Shown here one piece after another: positions 9,262-16,725 of a stretch of 31,879 nt of DNA (position 1 is its first letter; each line of letters begins with the position of its first letter). The DNA comes from Zelonia costaricensis. Lineage: Eukaryota > Euglenozoa > Kinetoplastea > Trypanosomatida > Trypanosomatidae. Made by a program: the position numbers and the translations under genes. The DNA is taken from the NCBI GenBank assembly GCA_030849075.1, contig JASAOO010003318.1:8670-40548 (forward strand). The letters are read 5' to 3'. The notes under the pieces were generated by a model, which saw nothing but the letters and a program-made list of their open reading frames with translations, was not told the origin of the DNA and made no database searches.

Positions 9262-11766
9262 ATGGCGAACGCCGACTTCGAGTTTGTGCAAGGCAACGAG
9301 CGCCTCGACTGGGGCGTGCTCGTCTCCATCGATGTTGACCGCCTCATCCGCTCCACCAACGTGGATGCCCTTCAGCGCGTCGTCGAGAACATCGCCTTCT
9401 CCCGCGTCACGCGCGACGAGGCGGCCCTCTTCACGCCAGACCACATCCTCCACCTTTTCCAGCTCTGCCAGCTCGTGATCCAGTATCTGGTGTACTCGCA
9501 GGAGGTGCTCGCGAAGATGAACGTCAAGCTCAACGACCGCATGGCCGCTCAGCACGCCACCGTAACAGAGCGCGAGGCCCTGTTGCAGCGACTTTCGGAC
9601 GAAGTGAACCTTCTGAAGAAGCAAGTCAAGTCGCAGCGGCGCACGCTGTTGGCGTACGAGTACAACGCACAGGCGGCCCTCGCACGCGGCCTCGCGTCTG
9701 GCGGCGACACCGCGGCCAACCTGCGCACGGCCGGCGCGGCGCCCTACACCTGCCCGTACTGCGGCGAGGAGTACCACAAGGCGGAGTCGATGCAGTCGCA
9801 CCTGCGCAAGCGCCACCCCACCGCCTCCGCGGCCGGCTTCGGTGTGCCGCACGCTGGGGTCACGTCCCCTCCTGGACCTCCTCCTCCGCCCGCTACCGCC
9901 GCGGCGACGGCGGCGGCGTCGCCCCCAGCCGCCTCCGGGGCGCCGGCAGGCGAGGACGCCGCGACACTGCAGCAGCTGCGGCATCGCGTGGAGCAGCTGG
10001 AGAAGGACAAGGAGGTGATGGAGCGGCAGCAGCGCGAGAACCTCATTCTCATGATGCTCGGCGCAACCCGGCCGCAGCAGCCCACCTCGCCCCCACCGCC
10101 ACCTAGCCCGTCCGCGACCCAACCACCGCCACCACCGCCCCCTCCGGCCGCGCCCCCCGCTGTGCTACCCTCTTCGCCGCTTCCTGGCGTTGTGCCGGCG
10201 TCTGCCGCGTCGCTGCCCGGTGTTGCCACTGCCGCAGACGCCGCTGTGCCAGAGCACCTGCGCGGGGTGCCGGTGGTACCCGACGTCAGCGCGATGATGA
10301 CCTACAACCTCACCTGCCAGCGCGAGGCCTCGGAGAACGCGCTGCGGCGCCAGCTCGTGGACCTCGAGGCGGAGATACGCGCCTTGCGCTCGACACGACC
10401 CGCCCCAGCACCACCGGCGGCGGCGGCATCGCCATCGGACGGCGCGCCCCAGCCGCCCGCATCGGCGCCGACGTCAGTGGAAGCTGCAGGGGGTGCCGCT
10501 GGAGGCCTCCCACTTCCCACCCCGCACCCCCTCGCCGCCGCCACGGGCGCAGCAGAGTCGCCGCAGCGGCCCGCGTGGGTGGCGGAGCTCGAGAAGAGCG
10601 CACACCAGCGTCAGCTGCAGCTGCAGCAGGACCCCGCGCCGCTCGCCAGTCCGCCCCTCTCACCACCACCCGTTCCCACGCCCCTGGCACCGCCCGGTGT
10701 CACGGCCCCAACAGCACCGTACGACTACGGCATGCACGCCCCCCTGCCGATCCCCTCCGCAACGCCGCAGCCGCCGTCCCCCGCACCGCCTGCCCTACCG
10801 CAGCCGCAACAGGCGCCAACGCCCCCGTCGCTCGGCGCGGCGCCGACGCTCGCGCCCTCGCCCCCGCCCCCGCCTCCAGCGCCCATCCCGCCGCCGCTCC
10901 CCGCCGCGGCGGCACCCCCGGCGCCCACCCCGCAGCCGTCCACCGCGCCGTCGAAGCTGTACCACTGGGGCGACAGCAGCTCCTCGTCAAGCCTCACCTC
11001 CACCTCCACCGTGCCCCCACACCTCGCGCTCAGCAAAGGGCCCCCGGGCGTCCCATCGCCGTCCTTCACCGGTCCGCCCGCGCCGGCGACTGCCGCACCC
11101 AGCGTCACCGCCGTGCCCACGCCCCGACCCGCAGCCACCGCCGTCCCCCACCTCAGCCTCACAACGCCTCCCATGCCGCAGACGTCGCCTGCCGCCGCGG
11201 TGCAGGTGCCGGGGATTTCGCAGCGGCTGCCCAGTCCCGGGTACGACAGCGCCAGCACCGGGAACACGGCGACGGCAAGCAGCACGACGCAGCTGTACTC
11301 GTACAACCCACCGCACCCCACACTGCCCACGCCGCATCCGACAGCGGCGCTCCCCACGCCCATGGCGAGGCAAGCCGCCGCACCGACCCCCGCATGGCTT
11401 TCTCCACAGCAGCAGCAGCACTCAACGATGCCGCAGCCCGTCCCCTCCACTGCGCGGCCGCTCAGCCTGTACCCGACGCCATCTCCGGCGCCAGCACCGC
11501 CGTCGCTGCCGCACTCCGCCTCTGTCAGCACCACGCTGCCGGTCCCCATGGTACACGGCGGCAGCAGCATCAACGCCGCCAGCAGCCTCAGCAGCTGGTC
11601 GCCCTCCGCCCCCGCCTCGCCGCCCCCTGCGGCGGCACCGCCCGTGGCACACTTCACCGTCCCGTCAGCGGTGCCGGTGCCTGCCCCCGTGAAGCCGTTC
11701 CGGCCGCTGAGCAGCAACAGCAGCAGCGACTCCCGCTTCAGCATCGGAGGCGGATACGAGTACTAG
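9262..11766 (+). CDS. DZIP1: DZIP1-like basal-body C2H2 zinc-finger protein
   Basis: This 834-aa protein carries a Dzip-like N-terminal region at 1-115. It includes ERLDWGVLVSIDVDRLIR and the helical segment around QLCQLVIQYLVYSQEVL, both typical of DZIP1/Iguana. A coiled coil follows at about 95-135, then one C2H2 zinc finger (C164, C167, H180, H185). Further short coiled coils lie at about 236-265 and 349-378. In animals DZIP1 acts at the basal body and transition zone in ciliogenesis, so a flagellar basal-body role is inferred here. The last 450 residues are Pro/Ala/Ser-rich with polyproline runs and almost certainly disordered, unlike the coiled-coil tail of animal DZIP1. The start at 9262 is chosen because the 22 residues of open frame before it are the pyrimidine tract of the splice signal. 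Confidence 0.88.
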   Translation: MANADFEFVQGNERLDWGVLVSIDVDRLIRSTNVDALQRVVENIAFSRVTRDEAALFTPDHILHLFQLCQLVIQYLVYSQEVLAKMNVKLNDRMAAQHATVTEREALLQRLSDEVNLLKKQVKSQRRTLLAYEYNAQAALARGLASGGDTAANLRTAGAAPYTCPYCGEEYHKAESMQSHLRKRHPTASAAGFGVPHAGVTSPPGPPPPPATAAATAAASPPAASGAPAGEDAATLQQLRHRVEQLEKDKEVMERQQRENLILMMLGATRPQQPTSPPPPPSPSATQPPPPPPPPAAPPAVLPSSPLPGVVPASAASLPGVATAADAAVPEHLRGVPVVPDVSAMMTYNLTCQREASENALRRQLVDLEAEIRALRSTRPAPAPPAAAASPSDGAPQPPASAPTSVEAAGGAAGGLPLPTPHPLAAATGAAESPQRPAWVAELEKSAHQRQLQLQQDPAPLASPPLSPPPVPTPLAPPGVTAPTAPYDYGMHAPLPIPSATPQPPSPAPPALPQPQQAPTPPSLGAAPTLAPSPPPPPPAPIPPPLPAAAAPPAPTPQPSTAPSKLYHWGDSSSSSSLTSTSTVPPHLALSKGPPGVPSPSFTGPPAPATAAPSVTAVPTPRPAATAVPHLSLTTPPMPQTSPAAAVQVPGISQRLPSPGYDSASTGNTATASSTTQLYSYNPPHPTLPTPHPTAALPTPMARQAAAPTPAWLSPQQQQHSTMPQPVPSTARPLSLYPTPSPAPAPPSLPHSASVSTTLPVPMVHGGSSINAASSLSSWSPSAPASPPPAAAPPVAHFTVPSAVPVPAPVKPFRPLSSNSSSDSRFSIGGGYEY

Positions 11767-12604
11767 GTCCTGGTGCTCCCGCCTGCGCGTTGCCTATGTC
11801 GTACTCCCTCCCCCACCCCCCTTCGTGCCCCTTGGTGAAGAGCCTGCAATAGAAAGCAGGGTGAGCTGCGTTGTGCGTATCGGCTCTCGTGTGTGTGTGT
11901 GTGTGTGTATCCAGCCTCATCGCCTGTAGAACGCTTCTTGTTGTCCCCTTTGCGCCACAGCGCACCCTTTTCTCAAGCGCTCTCGTGCGTGTACCAGTCT
12001 GTGTGTGTGTGTCGGTGTGTGTGTCGGTACGCTTGGGTGGAGGTGGGCCGTCATGAGAGAACGCAATGCATGTTTGGAGCCTCCTCCTCACAACTCACCT
12101 CCCCCCCCCCTCCGCTTTCCGCGCTCCCACGTGGGGGAGGTCATAGATGCCAAGCCGCAAGCACACAGAACGGGAGTCCTCGGGAAAGGTCGTGGGCCGC
12201 TTGAAGCGTACGGGCTCTCCCCGATTCGCGACAGGAAGGGTTGCGAGGCTCCCTCCCCTCCCCCCCCCCTCTTGTGTGTGCAGACGTTCTCGCGAACCGA
12301 TCGCGGCCGCCGTCGCGCGCGCCGCACAAGCCCCGCCTCACCCACTCACCGACGACCCTTTTCCGACGGCGTCCGTGCACCTCATCCTAGGAGAGGGGCC
12401 GTGAGAGAGGGGTGCGGCGCCGCAGCACGAAGACGTAGCAGCGGCTGTCGTGCCTGTGCACCGCGATGCACGGCGTGCCACGAGGCAGCCTCCATACACG
12501 CCACAGTGCACCGTGCCTCTACTCCACTCTCCCCCCCCCCTTCCTCCTCCCCTCCCGCACATGTTTTGCCTTCCACACGGACAGCGAACTAGAGTCAAAC
12601 CAAG
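11767..12604. other. Intergenic spacer
   Basis: This 838-bp spacer has a (TG)10 run at 11889-11908, another TG-rich block at 12000-12028, and strong pyrimidine tracts at 12248-12281 and 12514-12573. No gene is seen. Short frames on both strands are low complexity. Confidence 0.7.
12514..12584 (+). promoter_or_regulatory. CET1: Putative spliced-leader acceptor for CET1
   Basis: The poly-C/T tract 12514-12573 is followed by AG at 12583-12584, giving a 5' UTR of about 20 nt. A second excellent tract and AG lies at 12248-12283. Using it would include an ATG at 12466 whose frame runs out of phase into the gene, so the nearer site is preferred. Pattern only. Confidence 0.5.
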
Positions 12605-13819
12605 ATGCGCAGTGCGACAGCCGTGGTGCCGCGCTACCGCGACCCCATTGTACGCAACGTGGCCCGCCTGCTGCTGCGCAGCCTGCAGGAGCTGCACTAC
12701 GCCCCCACTGGCACCACGGTGGAGATGGAGGCGCGGCTGGGCAGCATCTCGGGCCACAGTCGCCTCTTCCGCCTCGACGTTCCACTCCCGGTCGGTTCGC
12801 CCGCGCTGATGACGGAGTCGGCGCGCAACTTGTACCAGTTTCACTCCGGCACCATGAAGGAGATCGCCGTGGCGATTCAGTTGGCGCTGCTGGAGGCGGG
12901 GATCGCCGTGCGCCACCAGCTGTTGCCGCAATATGCTGAGACGCAGCTCTTCATTCACCTCGACAACGGGAAGCGGCTGCAGTGCAGCTACGAGAGGGCG
13001 TCAGTCACCTCTACCACCGCAGGCGGCGGCGGCTCGGCTGGTGCGACCGATGCGACCACAATCAACTCCAACCCGCTGCTGCTCCTGTGCAAGGCCACGG
13101 TGAATTCCGGGCTGGTGAAGAATACGGTAGCTCGCATAGACCTGTGCTGCCCGGGCTGGTGCGCCGACGTTCGCTTCGCAACCGCGATAGAGAAGAAGGT
13201 GCCGGTGGAGCTCTCCGACGCGACGGAGGCCACGGCGACGCTGTGGCGCCTGCGCAGCCGTGCGCGCATTTCGGTCGGCGACTTCTTCTTCATTGACATG
13301 AGCGAGTCACGGACGTGCCAGGACGTTTGGTGGTACCCCCCGCCGTCGGTCGTCGGGGCTGGGGTGAGCCGCCGGCGCTGGCACAGTGTCGACGCCGCGG
13401 GGGCCGCGGGCGCCTTCGGCGAGGGTGCGGCCATCCCAGTTCCGGAGATGCGCACCGTCGAGCCGGTTTTCAGTCGCAAGACAAACACGCGCTCCTCCGA
13501 GACGACGGTGGAGGACATCGAGGTGGAGGTGAACCTGCCCGCCGTGTTGCGGGCGTGGAAGCGGGTGAACGGCAGCGTGGCGGTGTCGACCTATCTCGCG
13601 TCGTCTGCGACGGCGGAGACGACGGTGGGCGGCACGACGGGCTTCATAGGCGTCACGTTGAAGCCGGCGGCTGTGGCCACGGCCGTGCACCACGAGTTGG
13701 GCGATGAAGTGAAAGACTACGCCGTGGTGCAGTCGGAGCGCGAGGACCCCTTTCTCCTCCGCGTCGCCGAAGAGTACATGTCCATTGTGCAGATGCTCGC
13801 CACGGCGCGCGTCGGGTGA
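12605..13819 (+). CDS. CET1: mRNA 5'-triphosphatase, CET1/tunnel family (capping)
   Basis: This 404-aa protein probably removes the gamma phosphate from nascent RNA 5' ends, the first step of capping. In trypanosomatids this would act on spliced-leader and U RNA caps in the nucleus. The family is marked by two Glu-x-Glu pairs that bind the metal, and both are visible: VEMEARLG (E40, E42) near the N-terminus and EDIEVEVNLP (E306, E308) near the C-terminus. Between them are strand-like, basic segments (LFIHLDNGKRLQCSYE; RARISVGDFFFIDMSES) expected of the tunnel walls. It is longer than the roughly 250-aa T. brucei enzyme. Apparent insertions lie at about 132-157 (Gly/Thr-rich) and 243-285, and there is a C-terminal extension. 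No guanylyltransferase domain is present. Other members of the CYTH/triphosphate-tunnel group remain possible. Confidence 0.75.
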   Translation: MRSATAVVPRYRDPIVRNVARLLLRSLQELHYAPTGTTVEMEARLGSISGHSRLFRLDVPLPVGSPALMTESARNLYQFHSGTMKEIAVAIQLALLEAGIAVRHQLLPQYAETQLFIHLDNGKRLQCSYERASVTSTTAGGGGSAGATDATTINSNPLLLLCKATVNSGLVKNTVARIDLCCPGWCADVRFATAIEKKVPVELSDATEATATLWRLRSRARISVGDFFFIDMSESRTCQDVWWYPPPSVVGAGVSRRRWHSVDAAGAAGAFGEGAAIPVPEMRTVEPVFSRKTNTRSSETTVEDIEVEVNLPAVLRAWKRVNGSVAVSTYLASSATAETTVGGTTGFIGVTLKPAAVATAVHHELGDEVKDYAVVQSEREDPFLLRVAEEYMSIVQMLATARVG

Positions 13820-14478
13820 GGAGACCCGAGAGTGCGGTGCCTCCTTCTTCTCTCCCCCACCCTCACCCCCCCCACCCCTGCGCGACGACGAGGCGATACA
13901 GACTAGCACGTGGCGTACTGCACTGCGCCCCCCCCCTCGCCCCCCCCGCCCGCCCCTCCCTCCCTTCCTCCTTTGTCCTCTCGTCCGTGGGAGCCGGAGG
14001 AGGGGGGGAGGGGCGACGCACCAACAAGCGGACGCAGCGGATGAGGGGGAGGGGGGGAAGCGGGGGGGGCGTAGCGCGAGAGCCGATAATCAAAAACTCA
14101 AAATATGGGCCAACGCTGGCCCCCCGCCCCCTCCAAGACGGCAACGAGGGAGGCAGGTAGCGTCGTGCCGGTGTACCTGCAATGGAAGGCCCGGCGCGCG
14201 CGTACTCCAGTGCGCACATGGTGCGTTGGTGGGCACAGCTGCAAGAGCCTGTGAAGTTGTGTGCGTGTGCACGCACAGGTGCACGTTCAAGCACAGACAC
14301 ACACGCACCCGCTGGTGGCATCGTGCAGCTACTTGCCCTTCCCCCTCGCCCCCTCCCCTCTCGCGTCGTGTCTTCTGCAAGCTTCGTTCCACTTCACTTC
14401 TTCTCGTCCCTCCGCAACGTCGTGTCGCCACACAAACAGAGTCACACACACACACGCACACACCGGCTCTAGCACGGC
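13820..14478. other. Intergenic spacer with purine-rich G-run cluster
   Basis: This 659-bp spacer has C-rich runs at 13858-13975, then a purine-rich block with many G-runs (13989-14069), then a CA-rich stretch near 14296 and 14444-14463. No gene is recognised. Open frames spanning it are compositional. Confidence 0.7.
14332..14381 (+). promoter_or_regulatory. Putative spliced-leader acceptor for the oxidoreductase gene
   Basis: The C/T-rich tract 14332-14376 is followed by AG at 14380-14381. No ATG lies between it and the start at 14479. An alternative AG is at 14438-14439. Pattern only. Confidence 0.5.
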
Positions 14479-16092
14479 ATGCTGTGGAAGCTGCTTCTCA
14501 GTGGCCTGGTCGGCGCGGCCGGCTCCGCGTACCACCGCGCCCCGTCGAATGTCTCGCTCGCCCTCGACCCGCCGACCCTGTCCATCATCATGGACCCCAC
14601 CAAAGACACCGTCCCGATCCGCGCCGTGATTGTTGGCGGCGGCTACGCCGGCAGCAAGATGGCCTACCAGCTGGACAGCATGTTCGATGTGACCCACATC
14701 GACGAGAAGAACTTCTACGAACTCACCAACGACATCATTCCGATCCTCACCAACCCGTGGAAGGACGAGGTGAACGGCGAGGCGTGCCGTCGCATGATGG
14801 TGCTGCACCGCTACTACCTGAAGCGGAGCAACGTGGTGACGGGCACCGTGACGGGCGTTGACGCGCAGCAGGTGCACCTCCGCGATGGCCGCACCGTGCC
14901 CTACGACCTTCTCGTCGTCGCCACGGGCGAGCGCAAGCCTTTCCCCTTTCAGACCCGCGAGCGCACCATCTCCGGCCGCGTGCAGGAGCTGAAGCGATTC
15001 AACGAGTTTCTGCAAACGTGCCGCAAGGTCGCCGTCGTTGGGGGCGGGCCGGTGGGGACGTCGCTTGCCCACGACCTCGCCAGCGCGCGGCCGGACGTGG
15101 AGGTGCACCTGTACCACCAGCGGGCGGAGCTGCTGCCGCGGCTGCCCGGGGTTTGTCGCCGCCACGCACAGGAAAAGCTGAGCACCAACGCCAACCTCCA
15201 CCTCCACCTCGCCACCCGTGTGACGGACGTGGACGGAGTGGCGCTGCCGTCATCGCCGTCGCCCGCCATGTCGGCCTCCCCAGCACAGGCGCACCCGACG
15301 CCAGCGGTCTCGTGGTGGCGCTCGGGCCTCGGGCGCGTCGGCATCGGCCTCGGCGGCGCGCCCCCGCCGGATCAGTTCCGCGTGCACTACGACAGTCTCG
15401 AAAACGTGGTGCGGCCGCAGCAGTCCATCCTGCAGCAGGTCTACTACGGCAAGCGCGACGAGGTGCAGGAGTGTGGGGTGGTGCAGTCACAGGGGGTCGA
15501 GAGCGGCTTCGACTACGTCTTTTCCCTCACCGGGGATACCCCACGCCCCGTGCAGGGCGCCGATGGGGACGACGGCCTCGGCGCGGTGTTTCGGCGCACA
15601 AGGGCGTCTACGCCGAATCTGCTGCGCGAGCACGAGACGAAGGACGGCCACTACCGCGTGAGCACCCTCATGCAGTTCTTCAACCACCCAAACATGTTTG
15701 CCGTTGGGCGGTGCACGAACCTGCCGGTGCTGCGCGGGTACGGCTCCAGCGACATCGAGTCACGCACGCTCTTCCGCGAGCTCAACTCCGTCGTCAGCAA
15801 TCCGACCACCGTCTTCCTGCATTCCCGCGACGGCGTGCAGCTCTCGCACATGAAGATTCCTCGCATGCACGTCCGCCTTGGCACCGACGACGCCGTTGGC
15901 TGCACGCCGTGGTCGGGCGGCATGACGGGCGTGTCGGCGGTGCACGAGTTCATGCAGGACCGCAACTACCTCCTGAAGGAGTTCCAGCGGCCGGTCTTCT
16001 ACAAGCAGCAGGACCAGGCGAAGATTAAGCAGCGGGTGTCGCAGTGGCTCGCCGACGAAATCACAGACATCATCGACTTCTCGCACTGCTGA
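14479..16092 (+). CDS. FAD/NAD(P)H oxidoreductase, AIFM2/FSP1- or NDH2-like
   Basis: This 537-aa flavoprotein is of the pyridine nucleotide-disulphide oxidoreductase fold, predicted to pass electrons from NAD(P)H to a quinone or similar acceptor. The FAD dinucleotide motif is AVIVGGGYAGSKMA (GGGYAG at 53-58). The ATG motif is LLVVATGERKP (148-150). The NAD(P)H motif is VAVVGGGPVGTSLA (GGGPVG at 188-193). A late FAD-binding segment reads FAVGRCTNLPVLRGYGSSD. No CxxxxC redox pair is seen, which fits the AIF/NDH2 branch rather than disulphide reductases. The first ~20 residues (LWKLLLSGLVGAAGSAY) are hydrophobic and could be a mitochondrial presequence or membrane anchor. A Ser/Pro/Gly-rich insertion at about 255-300 interrupts the NAD domain. 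The next in-frame ATG (14590) would remove the anchor but keep the FAD motif. Substrate and compartment are not decided. Confidence 0.85.
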   Translation: MLWKLLLSGLVGAAGSAYHRAPSNVSLALDPPTLSIIMDPTKDTVPIRAVIVGGGYAGSKMAYQLDSMFDVTHIDEKNFYELTNDIIPILTNPWKDEVNGEACRRMMVLHRYYLKRSNVVTGTVTGVDAQQVHLRDGRTVPYDLLVVATGERKPFPFQTRERTISGRVQELKRFNEFLQTCRKVAVVGGGPVGTSLAHDLASARPDVEVHLYHQRAELLPRLPGVCRRHAQEKLSTNANLHLHLATRVTDVDGVALPSSPSPAMSASPAQAHPTPAVSWWRSGLGRVGIGLGGAPPPDQFRVHYDSLENVVRPQQSILQQVYYGKRDEVQECGVVQSQGVESGFDYVFSLTGDTPRPVQGADGDDGLGAVFRRTRASTPNLLREHETKDGHYRVSTLMQFFNHPNMFAVGRCTNLPVLRGYGSSDIESRTLFRELNSVVSNPTTVFLHSRDGVQLSHMKIPRMHVRLGTDDAVGCTPWSGGMTGVSAVHEFMQDRNYLLKEFQRPVFYKQQDQAKIKQRVSQWLADEITDIIDFSHC

Positions 16093-16721
16093 GCAGGAGC
16101 GGAGAAGGGTCGGGAGTAGACGTGGCGAGGGAAGTCGAAAGGACTGTCTGTCGGCGTGCATCTGCATGAGTGTAGCGTTGGTGGCTGCGGGTGTACTGAA
16201 CGTGATCGGGGTTGACTTATGCGGTTGCTTACAGAGTTTTAAGCTGCGCATACGCGCGCAAACACACACCCACACAAACAAGCGTACAATCAAACGAATC
16301 CGCGTCATGCCGCCGGGGATACTGACCGGGAGGTGAAAGAGGCGGGCGTAGCCCTTTACTAAGCTGAGCTCGAATCCAACGCTGCCGCTGTCGCACATGG
16401 CGAGCTTCGCGCGAGGGCTGCCACCCACCGACCCAACCCGCTCCTCCCCTTTTCCCTCTCCCAGCCCCGTCGAGGCACGGCACAGCTTCCCCAACATCGT
16501 CTCCCATTCATGCGGATCCTCTTCTCTGTATCGAACATCCGTCACGAGCCCACGCGCACGCCACTGCACACTCAGCGTTGCAGCTCTGGACGGAGCGGCT
16601 CCGCAACCCCCACACCCCTCATTGACCCCACCTTCCATGCACACGCGTCTTCACAGAAAGACCTCCATCCGGTGGAAAACGCGGACTCGAACGCAGCAGG
16701 CACACGGGCGTGTGGTGTGTC
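16093..16721. other. Intergenic spacer containing a possible uORF
   Basis: This 629-bp spacer lacks long microsatellites. It has a pyrimidine tract at 16441-16462 and, downstream of it, two upstream ATGs (16510 and 16637) before the F-box protein start. No other gene is seen. Confidence 0.65.
16441..16464 (+). promoter_or_regulatory. Putative spliced-leader acceptor for the F-box gene
   Basis: A short, nearly pure C/T tract at 16441-16462 is followed directly by AG at 16463-16464. The predicted 5' UTR is about 257 nt and, unusually for this window, contains two upstream ATGs. Weaker AGs without a clear tract occur closer to the start (16695-16699). Pattern only. Confidence 0.45.
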
Positions 16722-16725
16722 ATGA
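16510..16725 (+). other. Possible upstream ORF, stop overlaps main start (ATGA)
   Basis: A 71-codon frame begins at ATG 16510 within the predicted 5' UTR. It ends with TGA at 16723-16725, overlapping the main ATG at 16722-16724 as ATGA. Such an overlap can allow termination-reinitiation. The encoded peptide has no recognisable domain. Whether it is in the mature mRNA depends on the splice site used. Confidence 0.35.

Noticed and set aside
10493..11852. Two further long + strand frames overlapping the DZIP1 tail
   Set aside because: They arise from the Pro/Ala/Ser codon repeats read out of phase, giving Arg/Pro/His low complexity. There is no separate splice signal or domain.
16710..16721. 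GTG start four codons upstream of the F-box protein ATG
   Set aside because: Trypanosomatid nuclear genes start at ATG; 16722 is the first in-frame ATG.
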